The notes below the pieces were generated by a model. That model was not told the DNA's origin, searched no databases, and saw only the letters and a program-made list of their open reading frames with translations. A stretch of 64,000 bases of DNA from the NCBI GenBank assembly GCA_947095535.1, contig OX352772.1, positions 40,753,445 through 40,817,444 on the forward strand, written 5' to 3'. This DNA is from Poecilobothrus nobilitatus. Taxonomy: Eukaryota; Arthropoda; Insecta; Diptera; Dolichopodidae. Shown one piece after another: positions 1 to 12,239 of this stretch (within the stretch, counting starts at the first letter, position 1; each line of letters starts with the position of its first letter). A program made the position numbers and the translations under genes.

Positions 1-519
1 TTTGGATGGTTATTTTTTTTTAGAAATCATCCGTTTACTATATTCAATACGCGCACCTGATTTTCTTTTGTAGTAAATAATGCATCTATAATATTTTGTC
101 ACTTTACTATCTTCATCTTTTTTTTCTCAAAAATACATTCAGCTTTTAAGATTGCTTCTTTACCTTCCTCAGTTTTTATTATTTTGTAAATTTTAATTCG
201 TAATAATTAATATTTATTTAGAAAGTAGAAAGAAAATATTTGACAATAATCAACAATTTTTTTAATCTTACTCTAGAGTAGAGTTAATGAGTGTTACAAA
301 TGTCAAAGTGTGTCATTAAATATTGTTATTGTTTTTTATTTCAAATTTTAGTTTTAGAAACTAACATATTGAAATAATTGTAAAAACCGTTCAATTGAAT
401 TTATAATAACTACATCGTAAAATTAGAATTTTTTTTTGAATACTCCATTATTTGTTTTAAATAAATAAATGTTACCATAATATTTTGACAGGTCATATTT
501 AGTCGTTTCAAAATGGCAG
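1..519. other. AT-rich non-coding, nothing recognised
   Basis: No supported gene, RNA or bounded repeat was seen on either strand. The sequence is ordinary AT-rich non-coding DNA with homopolymer runs. Confidence 0.6.
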
Positions 520-814
520 AGTAAAGTTAACTCTGCATGTTAGTGTGGTAGTTTATCCTATAAAGAATAAACTCTAATCGGAATAAGAAACGGAACGCAC
601 TCCAGTGAGATATGTTTCATTTTTTCCCTGTTCGATCATCTGTCAGAACAATAATTCGAATGTAACAGTAAAGTTAACTCTGCATGTGAATGCGATATAG
701 TTAATTCTATAAACCAGAAATTCTACTCAGAGTAAGAAACGAAACGCACTCCAGTGCGATATGTTTCATTTCTTTTCTGTTCAATCAACTGTCAGAAAAA
801 TAATTCGAATGCAA
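520..814. repeat. Two-unit tandem duplication, 147-bp period
   Basis: Two adjacent units (520-666 and 667-814) each begin AGTAAAGTTAACTCTGCATG, contain CGCACTCCAGTG, then ATATGTTTCATTT, and end near AATAATTCGAATG. The units have diverged by substitutions and small indels in the middle third, so the duplication is not recent. It has no coding potential. It may be an internal repeat of an unrecognised transposon. Confidence 0.85.
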
Positions 815-1587
815 TTTTTTGTATGCAATTTATTTAATCACTATAAATATATCATCCTTATTTAATTTGTTTCTGAATTTAATTGATCAGTTATGACAAT
901 TAGCTTGTGTAAGGATTGAGTTATTATTTTCATTTTAGATCATTAAAATAGAAATTAAAAACAAAAAAAATGTACAATATATTATTTTTTTTTTTTTTGA
1001 AATTGAACTTGAACCTAAAAGATAATGAAAATTAACAAAAAAAATTTTAAAACAGATATAAAATAAAAAAAAGTAGCTATTATATTTTAAAATAAAAGAA
1101 AATAATGTGTAGTAGTTTTATTTTTAAATATAATAAATATACTATATTCACGACATCTGTATAAAAATAGTAGACAATTTTTTTTTTTGTTTTTTGTTGT
1201 CCTTGGAATTTCGAAATAATAATAAAAGATGATGTTAAATTATAAACTTTTTTGTCAAAAACAAACAAAAAGAAACATGTGTTTTTTTTTTATTATTTTT
1301 AATGTTAGGTTAGGTTCCATCTTGATATTTTCTTTGTTAAATAATTTTTTTTTAAATTTTAATATTTTAGATTTTTTTTTTTTACTTATGTAATATGAAT
1401 GGAATTGAAAATATTTTTAGATATTTTTTTTTTGTATTGTAGAAATATATGTATGTAGTTCTGTAATCAGAGCATCTTTATCAGAAATTTCATTAAGTAA
1501 ATAGGTGTTGTACATATTTATTTAAAAGCCATTGCTAGAATATAATGTATATTACTTTAATGCGAAATATTTTTTAAAAGTTTAATT
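815..1587. other. AT-rich non-coding, nothing recognised
   Basis: Dominated by A/T runs. The only longer open frame here (minus strand, about 60 codons) is Phe/Lys/Ile-rich and shows no family signature. Nothing is annotated. Confidence 0.6.
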
Positions 1588-2038
1588 GTTTACGGTAAAG
1601 TAAAGTTAAGCCCAAAATAGATGTAACGAGACGTAACGAGATGAATAAAAATCCTTCCATTAAATGATAAAAATGTCAAAAAAACTGTACGAAAAACTAT
1701 ATGTCATATAAATGGGAGAAATGTCACATAAAGTCTACGTAAAAAGATAGCAATACGTTACGTTTAACCTAAAAATTTATTTATGTAAAATATTGTTTAT
1801 TTGAGAAGTCAAAAATTTTAAACTATATTAATGCAAATATATTTTATATACCTAGTAATTATAATTCCAAACAGAACTTGTAAACAAAAGCATATGATTT
1901 TATCGTCATTACGTTGTCAATTTGGCTAGTGTACGTGTACACATAGTGTACGCGAAGAAAAACGTACAAAATTTCTTGTGTTTTTTTTATCGTCTCGTCG
2001 TGTATATTCTGGGCTATACTTAAGTTTTTAAAGTAAAC
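1588..2038. mobile_element. Possible MITE with imperfect terminal inverted repeats
   Basis: The left end reads TTTACGGTAAAGTAAAGTTAAGCCC followed by a run ending in CGAGACG. The reverse complement of the right end reads GTTTACTTTAAAAACTTAAG, then TAGCCCAGAATATACACGACGAGACG. The two ends share the order GTTTAC...AAGTTAAG-CCCA...CGAGACG in opposite orientation. No coding potential lies between them. The motif ATAGCCCAGAATGTGA recurs near 6830, suggesting a dispersed family. Exact ends and target duplication could not be fixed. Confidence 0.45.
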
Positions 2039-2040
2039 GT

Positions 2041-4139
2041 ATGTTTGATTATTGTGTGTTATAGATTACAATATACATTTAACATTTACATTTATGTTAA
2101 CAACAGAAATTATTACGAGTATTAAGTAATTTAAAATACAAAATTTAATCACGATACATACTTGTTATTGCATATAAATTTCAAGCAAAATTAATAATAA
2201 ATAATTAATGATTTATACTTGTAATATCTTTCAATATTTGTTTTAAATTTAAATGTTTTAAATCCATAACAATAAATATTCCAATTTTTTTTTTTTTCTT
2301 TTTAAAAAAAATACTGAATGTGCACAAATAAATTTTATTACTTAATTACAAAATCGCTTTAAATTAATATAAAAAGCAAGGGATTTAATATTAATGTTAT
2401 TTTTATTGTATATTTTAAAATTTAATCAATTTCTTTTTATTGTAAAGGTTGTATGCCAACATTGGATATGTTAATAAAGACGTAATTTTTATATTTAAAT
2501 TAACTTAAGTATTTGAACAAAAATTACAAATCGATGACTAAATTCAATTTTTTAACTCGCATTATTATATTTTGCTTGTGGTAGCTTGATAAAATCTTGA
2601 TAATCTTCGAGTTTGACATGAAGTTTCATAATGAAACAGATTTTGTAAATAATTGACAGTTAATTTTTAATTTTTGAGGAAATAGTACTGCATGTACAAT
2701 GCACCCTCTCGTTTCACTCTCTATACGGATCCAAGTGTCAAAATAAATTTAAATATATTAAATTGCTAAGTGTTCACGATAAAAGCTATCGTGGCGCAGT
2801 CATAAAAAAGAATTTTTCAACTTGTAATTTTTTTCGCTTCCTTTATGCATTAAAGTGTCAAATAATTGAATAGTATCAAAAGATAAAGAGAAGTCATTTT
2901 TATTAAGTAAGTATGTCATATTTTACATTTTACAAATTACGATTTTATTATACGAATTCTTTTGTGTATAGACTGTGTTAGGAAAGTGCATCGCGAGCGT
3001 TGGTTGAATAAACAGCATAAGTTTTTTTCTTGAATTTACTAAAGATATATTTTTTTTGTATTTAAAAAATGCAATAACCAAAAAAAAAAACTTCTGACAG
3101 TTTGCGCTGAATAGAAATTGCGAAATAAATTTCAAAATTTTGTATTTCAAAATGTGTGTATTTTTTTTTTTATATACTTCAGTACTATATTTTGGCTTTT
3201 TTATATTTTTCTTACAAAAAAAAAAAAAAAAAAAACCATTATGATTCTTACAAAATTAAAATTAAAATTTTTTTTTTTACCTTTTCTAACTGATGACAAC
3301 GCCTCAACAATCAATTTTTGATTTACACCACAAAGATTCGCAGCAAGTTTTTCACATTTTTTATGACAACTTACGTCACATTCTACGCATTATCCAGATA
3401 TTAAATTACAAAATTTGTGATTGTTTTGAAAAAACATTTCAAAAGTAAAATATTATGAAATTTCATTTAAAATATCAGCATAATGATGATCAATAAATAA
3501 CGTTTACATAAATCAGAAAAATAAGAAAAACAAAAGAAATGTTAATCAAGTTTTTGTTAAAAATAAAAATTATTTTTGTTCTCATCTTCGGTAGTACACA
3601 TATTTATTTAAATTAATAACAGAACATTATTTTTATTGATTTTTTTTTTTATTTCCTTATTTTAATAATATAATATAATATTTCTTATATTTAATTAATA
3701 TAATATTTTTTAGCTATAACTGAAGGCAAAATATTGTGAAAATGGATATGAATTATATAAAAAGTGGATTGCAAAATTAATAATCTGAATTTACTGAAAG
3801 GCATATTATAGGCGACCTGACATTTGGATAATTAATAGTAAAAATATTAATTTAATTTTAAATTTTTGTAATTTATAAGCTAAAATTACATTATTTTTTG
3901 TAATAAAAAATTCATCTATAAGAGTTGAATAAAGATTAAAAACAGAATAAAGATAAAATATGATTTCCAAAAAAAAAGTCCCGTACAATTAAATTATGAT
4001 AGCTATAAAGTTTTTACATTTTATACAGTTATTTCATTCTAGATTAAACGTTTGTACCAAAACTAATTTAAAATTAAATATTTTTAAATAATTGTGTTCA
4101 TTTTATTTTTATTATCAACTTACATTTTACAATTTTAAG
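2041..4139. other. AT-rich non-coding; one short perfect hairpin
   Basis: No gene was recognised. At 2775-2793 CACGATA and TATCGTG form a perfect 7-bp stem with a 5-nt loop, in a slightly less AT-rich patch (about 2690-2800). It lacks the features of a histone 3' stem-loop or tRNA. Short Phe/Lys-rich open frames are compositional. Confidence 0.5.
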
Positions 4140-4150
4140 TTACCAAGTCT

Positions 4151-4434
4151 ATTTATTTATTTATATTAATATTACATACATAAATGTAATGCAATATTAT
4201 TGAACCAAAGGCTTCTAAGGTCATTATAGGTTTTTATACTACATATTATTAATTAAAAGGTTTTTATACTACATATTATTTATTTTGTTTATATTATATA
4301 CTATATATTTACATTATATTTGGTCGTAAAGGGGGTATGTAAAGAAAAAAACACTTACGACCTGTGCAGGGATCGAACCCACACTCCTTCGGTTAATACG
4401 CCACACGCCTACCCACTAGGTTACCGAAGCCCCC
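4151..4434 (-). mobile_element. tRNA-derived SINE, subfamily 2, complete copy with target duplication
   Basis: Read on the minus strand, the element starts GGGGGCTTCGGTAACCTAGTGGGTAGG, with an A-box-like TAACCTAGTGGG. It then has a perfect RNA polymerase III B box (GGTTCGATCCC) in a T-arm-like stem. The body forms a hairpin through GTCGTAAG and CTTTACGAC. The tail contains ATATAATGTAAATATATAG, two copies of a ~30-bp AATATGTAGTATAAAAACC segment, and an (AATA)n end. TTACCAAGTCT flanks it at 4140-4150 and 4435-4445, an 11-bp perfect target-site duplication. The copy is therefore a complete retroposed insertion of about 284 bp. SINEs of this type depend on a partner LINE, which cannot be named from the sequence. 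Confidence 0.9.
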
Positions 4435-4445
4435 TTACCAAGTCT

Positions 4446-6027
4446 TTTTCTTACATCTTCAAATTATTTTCTCAATACAAATTGCATATTTTTAGGATAC
4501 TCTTCTTTTTTACATTTTTTTATGAAGTTAAATATTTCAAATTAAAAAATAAAAACTTAATTATTTAATAATTAAAAAGTAATAATAATTATAAATATTT
4601 AAGAAAAGAAATTAATGTTAAATCTTTTAGCTAAAATAAAGAGAATTTTACTTTAAAAACATCAATTTATCGATTTCTTAACTAAACTATATTTTGAACA
4701 GAAATTTATCGATTTCTGATAAACCATAAAAGCAAATTCAATGTCGATTAATTGAAAAATTATTTTAGAAATATGAAATTGTAAGGATATGTACAATTGT
4801 TTAGTTCGTTTTTACAGTTAAAATCAAAAACCATTTAAATTTTGCAAATATAAAAAAATTTTTTAGTACAAAAGAATATCGAATGAATTTGTTTATGAAG
4901 ATAAAAGAAAATAAAGGAACGTCTGGAAAAATTGATTTTATTCAAAATATTGATCATTCAAATTAATTTATAAATTCTCTCAAAATATTTTTTTCTAAAA
5001 TTTATTCAATTAGGAAATTTTTATTGTTATTGTATTTCTTTATTTTAATTATTGTTTCTTTTCAGTTTCGTTTACAAAAAAAGAAAAAAAATGAAAGTCT
5101 AATGTCCCAAAACAGTTGACGTAAGACTCAATTAAAAATAAAATAATATACTTAAAATATATAAAAATACTTAATAGATATATCTTTTTTGTATAATTAT
5201 AGTATTTTGTTTATAGTCAACTGGATTATTTGGAGAAAAAAAAATTATTTTCTCTTGTTCATAAAATTTTTAAATTTTATTTTTAATTTTATAAGAATGA
5301 CCTTTACAGATATTTGCAAGTCGCGTGGATTTATTTATTTTTTTTCTGATTCTAATTATGTATTTTTTAAAAATTCATTTACTAATAATTTAATTTTCAA
5401 TTAGTGACGTCTAATTTTTAAAATTAAATTTAACAAAAAGAAAAAAAAATTAAAAATAAAAAAAAAAAAACCATTATTTAGCATTTATTTTTATTGTAGT
5501 TCTCGGAAATAATTTTTGTTTTTTTCACCTTAAAATTTATGATGAATAAAGTTTTCAGGAATTTTTGATGAATATAAACATATTTTATTCTTTTGAACCC
5601 TTATCAATTATACTTTTTATGTTTTTAAGATTAAAAATAAAATAAAGGAAATCTATAAATTATATAGATAAATTCATGTCAAATTTGGTTAGGTGTTCTA
5701 TGAAATTTAGTATTAAAAGAAAGAAAATTTATATAATTAGAAAAAAAGAAAAAAATAATTGAATACCCAAGAAATTTATGTTAAAAAAAAAAAAAGAAAA
5801 AAAATAATAAAATAAATAAAAAGAAACAACAGAAAATTTTGCCAAAAAAAAATCATTTAAACCTCCTTTTTTTTTGTTTTTAGAATTTTATAGAAATTTA
5901 TGAAATTTTAAAGTCTTAAATTTATTATTTTATTTTAAATTTAATTCTTATTTATTTAATAAATATGTGAGTAAAAATTTTTTTATTCTTTTGTATATAT
6001 TTCTTGTTCATTTCTTTAACTCATTCT
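4446..6027. other. AT-rich non-coding, nothing recognised
   Basis: Long A/T tracts, including several A-runs interrupted by G near 5430-5480 and 5780-5830. No gene or bounded repeat can be supported. Confidence 0.6.
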
Positions 6028-6260
6028 GAGACTTCGGTGATCTAATGGGTTAGAGCGTATAACATACGCCGTAAACATCGAGAGAGTATGGGTTCTAATC
6101 ACACATTATCTGCATTATTTATTGTTAAATTGCACATACCGACACACGTCGTAAGAATATTTCCCCCTTACGATATTTACAGCCACGCCTGAAAAGTAAA
6201 CGCTTTGTAATTTGCTTGTCACATTTATGTGGCAGGATAATAAACATACAAAAAAAAAAC
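6028..6260 (+). mobile_element. tRNA-derived SINE, subfamily 1
   Basis: Starts GAGACTTCGGTGATCTAATGGGTTAGAGCG, which is an A-box-like tRNA head. The B box is decayed (GGTTCTAATCA). An insertion of about 35 bp follows, and the usual body resumes at ACACACGTCGTAAG with TTTCCCCCTTACGA, ACAGCCACGCCTGAAAAG and CACATTTATGTGGCAG, ending in an A-run. A short CATTCT match at 6022-6027 and 6261-6266 may be the target duplication. Loss of the B box argues that this copy is not transcriptionally competent. Confidence 0.85.
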
Positions 6261-6657
6261 CATTCTAACATTTCTATCAATTAGGTACTTCGAATTTTTT
6301 TCTTAAAAACATCTTTTCTTATTCTCATTTTGTTTTCTTAGTTATTTATTGATATTTTTCATTTTTCTTCATTGCTATTTTTGTGAGGAGTATAGGGCAT
6401 CGTGAATCATTAATTTCACTAATCCGTTGATTACTCGCCTGAAGCTATTGTACAAGACTAAGACGTTTCTTTTTTATTCCTACGACATCTATTATCTTAT
6501 ACAAGAATTATGGTTTATTATTATTTTATTATATAGCTTTTACAATATGATATTAGTTATAATTTATAGGACATATATACTTATTTTTAATTTAATTATA
6601 TTCTACCAATTATATATTATAAGAAGAGTCTACATTTTTGTTTATTAATCTATATGA
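6261..6657. other. AT-rich non-coding, nothing recognised
   Basis: Contains a 73-codon open frame (6427-6648, plus strand) that is Ile/Tyr/Leu-rich with no motif. I regard it as compositional. Confidence 0.55.
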
Positions 6658-6728
6658 GTCAGCCGGGGTTTGAACCCGAGACCTTTTGTATGAAAGGCCG
6701 GTGTCTTAAACATTACACCATTGGCTGG
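6658..6728 (-). pseudogene. tRNA-like sequence (degenerate tRNA or SINE head)
   Basis: On the minus strand the sequence begins CCAGCCAATGGTGTAATG. A D-arm GTGT/ACAC stem spans TTTAAG, and an anticodon-like arm has a CCTTT...AAAGG stem. A T-arm TCGGG/CCCGG surrounds TTCAAAC, giving a perfect B box (GGTTCAAACCC). The 5' CAGCC and 3' GGCTG are complementary but out of register with a 7-bp acceptor stem. No standard anticodon loop with U33 can be drawn without slippage. Overall it resembles the Glu/Asp tRNA group. It is probably a tRNA pseudogene or an orphan SINE head rather than a functional tRNA. Confidence 0.5.
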
Positions 6729-7533
6729 ATTGGATTGATATTTTCATACCTTATAATTTATTAAAACAGTTTTTTCTATGGTGAAGTAATTTTAATAAAT
6801 CGGTACTTTGAAAAACCAATATTGATCATAGCCCAGAATGTGATATGACAGTGAAGAAAACACTGTCAACTGATATTTTGGAAATATATACTATTTCAGT
6901 TTGTAGCATAATTAAGCTAATTCAATATTAGAGTTCACTTGCATTAAACGTAATTTAAATTACAATTTAATCACATAAATCTATAAAAAAATTTTTTTAG
7001 GTATTTTATTTTAATTTTGGAAGCGATTATTGCTTTGATGTGCTGCATTTACCAAGAACAAAGAATTGCATCTAATTTATTTCTATATCCTAAATGTTTA
7101 TATTACAACAATAATGTAGACCAATTTTTTAGGACTTCAATGGACATTTTAGGAATATATAATTCATTTTACTTTTAGTAATTAAAAATATTCAATTGAT
7201 TAATTGAATATTCATGAAAAAGTATCAATATATTTCTTATTTCAAAGGCATCGCAAGTGATTTTTATTAAAAATTTTTAATTTTTTTTTTATTGTGATTA
7301 CAAGGGTCATATAATCCAGTTACAATTTATTATATGTATGTACATTTAAAAATTTGTTTTCATCAAATAAAAATAGAAAAAAAAAAATTAAAACAAAAAT
7401 TCATTTTATGTAATTTCAAATTGATTAGACATTAAATTGGCAATTCTACAAAAGCAATAATTAAATTTAAAATAAATAGATATTACAAATGGTAAAAAAA
7501 CAAAAATTTTAGAAAATACTATGATACGACTAC
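6729..7533. other. AT-rich non-coding with a MITE-like scrap
   Basis: Near 6830 the sequence TCATAGCCCAGAATGTGATATGACAGTG resembles the right terminus of the element at 1588-2038. Nothing else was recognised. Confidence 0.4.
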
Positions 7534-8154
7534 ATACAGAATGTTTCCTAATTAACTAAACATTGCTATACAGCAGTGTATAAACGAAAACCCAAAAGAT
7601 TAGAAATATTAGAAAATATTAAAACTATTTCATGTTATGTTATCATATAATCTGCATTTAAAAAAAAAAAAACGGTTAAAATTTCTACATTTTATAACTT
7701 TAGAAGCGGATAGTTTTAAAACGATAAAATATTCTAAAAGAATGAGTGGAGACTTTCTCAAAAGAAGATTGTTACAACTTTTGGTTGTAGTTTACAAAAT
7801 TTTATTACATGATAGGATGATGGTCTAAAAATGGATTTAGATGCAATTTATTAAAACTTAAAAAAAATATATGAAAATTTCATTTAAGTTCCTAAATCTT
7901 AGAAACTAGAACTGCCCTTATAGTTTTGCTCTTATACAAAAAATTACCTACTCATAAGGGTCTGTACAATTGGTATTGAGCAGAGTAGTTTTCCTCTTAT
8001 ACAAAAAAATTACCTACTCATAAGAGTCTATACCATGATACTTAGTAGTGTAGTTACTTAGTTTTGTCCCCATACAAAAGAATCACTTACTCATAAGGGT
8101 CTAGGTAACTACATACACAGCAGTGTATGTAGTTAATTAGAAAGCACCCTGTAT
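7534..8154. mobile_element. Non-autonomous TIR element with internal tandem repeats
   Basis: The ends are inverted repeats of 25 bp (7534-7558 and 8130-8154) with four mismatches. The shared pattern is ATACAGRRTGYTTYCTAATT followed by AACTA. Just inside each end is an ACAGCAGTGTAT motif, and at the right end it forms an 11-bp palindrome, ACTACATACAC-AGCA-GTGTATGTAGT (8108-8132). The interior carries three diverged ~75-85-bp units containing AAAATTACCTACTCATAAGGGTCT (about 7920-8105). There is no transposase. Superfamily and target duplication are unresolved. The ACAGGGTG-type terminus recalls insect MITEs, but that is an impression, not a match. Confidence 0.7.
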
Positions 8155-8508
8155 ATTAAAAATAATAAACAAAATGTCATGATTTAATCTAAATTTATCA
8201 ATTTGGTTTTTAATCTGGAAATATTCTATAATTGATTGCTTTCGTTATTGTTTGGTTTATTATCTTTTAACCTGACCCTAAGAGTGTACTACTGACTAAA
8301 AATACAAAATACAAAAAGAATTAATCATTTTTATTATATTTTCCTTTACAATATCTAAAATTTTTAAATTTTCCCGTATAGGTACTGTGATAAATACACT
8401 AACGTTGACTTCATATGAACTATATAATTAAGAATTATAATATGTGAGCATTTTCAAAAAAACAAATGCCTTTTTTAAAAATAAAATATATGGTATAATA
8501 GACTACCA

Positions 8509-8540
<32 letters not shown>

Positions 8541-11500
8541 CGTTACCCAGTGCATAATGCACTTAAAAAACAATACAAATCATACATATATATATATGAT
8601 TTAAAAATAGAACGAATTTTCGATACCTTTATTCATTATTCATTAAAAAAAAAACATACCAAAAGTACAAAAAGAGGAAAATATACATGTTATAATTCAT
8701 ATAACAAAAAAAAATTAATGATGATTGCACACTAATTATATCGTTTCCATTTAAAATCTAAATGAATTTCAAATATTATAAATAACAAACATTAAAAATT
8801 TATAAAATTTTCAGATATTATTAGAGATACTTAATATCTATTTTAACGAAATGACGATATAATTTGCGTAGTACATATATATTATATATTAAAGTCTTAT
8901 TTGGATTGCTCAGATTTGAACCCCAAAAAAGTGGAAAATGTTTTTTATATGGTTTTCTAACAGATTCAGGTACTATTCGCTCATTGAGTTAAAATTAATG
9001 ACAAACAATAACTAATACCTTGTCTGATAATACAGACATATAACAAATATTTAGAGCAAATTCTAATAATTTTAACATTATGTCTTATAACTCACAGACA
9101 ACAAAATATTCCTCTGTTAACAAACAAATAATCAAATATCCAAATATAAACCAGCAATTTTTCATACAGATAAAAAGAAAATTCGTACTAATTTGAGGAT
9201 TGTTACAAAATTAATTCGTACAGTTGGTCATAACATTTTAAGAAGAAAACCTATTTTTTATTTAAAATATTTTGAAACTTCCGCACGTTTAACTTATGGA
9301 TTCGAAAAACTATTATCGTTACCTAGAGATGATTTGTTATTTACTCGTTTCTTCTTTTAAAGAATATAATGATTCTACAAAGTTACATTTTAATTGAAAT
9401 TCAAAGGATCAGTTCCTTGAATTATTAATTAATGAGTTAATATTTATAATTTTATCCAGATTAATTTTGGTTATTCTTTAGTTCACCTCCTGCACTCGAT
9501 ATCTTTCTAATTTTGTACAAATATGCGCTTTGTCAAAAAATTTCGCACATTTAGTTTAATTACAATCTATCTTTATATAAATCTATTTTTAGTAAAAGTA
9601 GATAAGGACCAACTAAATAATGATAAATTTTTAAGGTTTAAATATATGCAATTTCCTTGCTCTTTCTAAAAAGGGATCAAACAATTTTTCTAGCTGATTT
9701 GATATAATATGTACCTCTTCGTTCATAATATATTTTGCTTTTTAACATACATAGCAAATTTTTTATAAATTTGCAACCATAAAAAAAATCAATGCGACTG
9801 CGATAGCATCACATATCAGGACTGGGTAATGAAAATTATGTACCTACATTTTATGTTATTTTTAAAAAAAAACAAAATTGTTCACTTTTCCAAAATATTA
9901 AAAATCGGCATTCTGAATTAAAGTACATAATTCTAGTACATATCTATAAAAGTATATACGCTTTACATAATTTATAATAAGAGTACATAAATTTTTGTTC
10001 TTCAGTTTGATAACAAAAATATTTGAAATTTTTCAATAAATTGTATACTTTTAAAAGGAAAATCTCGAAACCTTTCAGATAAGGATAAAATATTAGCAAA
10101 TATTAGTTTTCATCAAAAATAAAAGGCATAAAATTAATCTTTAAAGAGCTATTTGACCATTTTAATGACGTTATCGGGAGCTCAGATAGTGACAAAACAT
10201 TTTTTCGTGGATGGGTCCACATTCTAAAAAAAAAGGGTCCAAAAAATTTTTTTATTTACTAATGCTTGAAAATAAAATAATAATAATAATATTTATTCAT
10301 ACTTATGCCGTAGATAAGTCGACGGCGTATGTTCGTTGTTCTGTGAACTGTCGTACAATGGCGTACAAGTTAAAAGATATGAAAATAATATATGTAAGTA
10401 GGCAAACTACATTCGGGGTGTTCGGGGCGAAAAAAAATTGATTCAAGTTTAAATTTTTAGGCGTTAAAAGACATTTGTTTGTTTGTTTAGTAAGCGTTTA
10501 AAAAAAAACAATCAGTTTGAAAGAAAAATAAAGTAAACATAAAATTTATGTCTCAATATTATTTATTTTAAAAAACTTTCCATTAATTCTTTTGAAAATA
10601 CAAAATTTAACATAATATATATTTTGACAATAAAAAAAAATATAATTTTGACGTTTACAAATTTCATTTGACGACGTTCAGCTTGACTACCTAAATAAAT
10701 TTTCGCCTTTTCAACAGCGTACAATTTTTTACGACGTCGAGCTTGTCTGAAGCATTATGGATTTTTGTGAAAAGTTTGAAAAAAACTTCGAACACGGGAG
10801 CCAAACTAAATTATAAACTAATTTTATAAACACATTATGTTTATAATTATAAAATTTTCAATTTAATTACATCACGTTCAAAATTTACTTATGTATTATA
10901 TACATTATGAATTACTTTATCAATTAAAATTAATTTATTAACTAGACTAGAAAAATTTTCAATATTGTTTCATTTAATAAATATGAAAATTCATTTAATT
11001 TTCTCATGAATGAAATATATGTACATATGTATATCTAAGATCAAAGTATCAGTAAATATAAGTATTATAAAATAAAATATGGTTGATTTTTCCAAAATTT
11101 GAATTTTCGAAAATCAATTTTCAAATTTTCTAAAAAATAAAAAAATTGCGATGTGACCGAAATTCAAAATAAAACATTTATCATTTCACTAGAAAATCAT
11201 GAAAAATTACATTTCTAAATACATATTTTACAATCACGCACCATACAATCGGATATTTGAAAAATTTAAATATCAAAAATGACATGTCAAAATTTCTTAA
11301 AAAAAAAAAAAAAATTCCAATTGAATTCTAAAAAAAAAAAAAAAAACAAAATAAATATGTATACTTAATTTTCAAAAGAAAAGTTAGATATAAATAAATA
11401 GGTTAAAAATATATAAAATATATATATATGTATATAAATATGTATATAATATATATATATATATATTTATGTAGGTAAATTTTATTTTTGAAAAAATTTA

Positions 11501-12239
11501 GGTCAAATCTTAAAATTAATAAAAAATTGCACTTAAAATGTAAAATTGATTTTTTTTTTTGCGCCACTTTTCCACTTAAAACAAAAACTATAAATTCTAA
11601 TTTTTTTTTTTTTACTTGTAGATTTATTAGAAAATAGGTAATTGTTTTTGACACTAAATATTAAAATGTTCAAAATTAAATAAATGGAAAAAAAACTTTT
11701 AGGTTTAGTAAAATTTTCTTCAATTTTTTTTTTTTAAAAGTTACGGAAGTTCTATAATATTTAAGTGATTTTTGAGGTTATATGAAAACTGATCCAAATT
11801 GAATTGTATAGGTAATAATTTAAATATCTAGTTAATTATAAATGAATATACATACATATATTATATATGACATGATATTTTTCATATTTCATTGATTTTA
11901 TTTAATAATGAAAAATTTAACCTAAATAAATTTTATGGTCAAAATAGATATATTTTTTTGAAGAAGTATAACATGCGGCATTAAAAGTAATAACCAGAAA
12001 TAAGATATAGATATCAAGGACATTAATTAATATTTTATTTTCAAATTCACACAAATCTAAAATTTAACAGGAAATTTTGCTAAAAATAATTGGTACATTG
12101 ATACATAATTTATAAGATTTGATTAGTTTTACCAATACCTAAAAATAACAATAAAAAATAATAAAAAACAAGTAAATGTAATAGTAAGTCGATGTAACCG
12201 ACTTATTTATAACCTACACCTAAAAAATTCAAATTAAAT
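8155..12239. other. AT-rich non-coding; less AT-rich patch at 10160-10800; AT microsatellite
   Basis: No gene is supported. The 10160-10440 and 10660-10800 patches have more CpG than their surroundings. At 10670-10760 there are two diverged copies of ACGACGT(T/C)(C/G)AGCTTG about 60 bp apart, which may be remnants of an old repeat. 11409-11469 is an imperfect (TA)n tract. The 76-codon open frame at 10211-10441 shows no family motif. Confidence 0.45.
11409..11469. repeat. Imperfect (TA)n microsatellite
   Basis: About 60 bp of alternating TA with occasional G or A interruptions. Confidence 0.8.

Noticed and set aside
2775..2793. Perfect 7-bp hairpin considered as a histone mRNA 3' stem-loop or small RNA
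   Set aside because: The stem sequence and loop do not match the histone stem-loop consensus, and no histone coding sequence is nearby.
10300..10330. ATGCCGT...ACGGCGTAT palindrome considered as a regulatory hairpin
   Set aside because: It is imperfect and isolated, with no supporting context.
11409..11469. (TA)n tract considered as an origin or element end
   Set aside because: Such tracts are common throughout the window and have no flanking structure.
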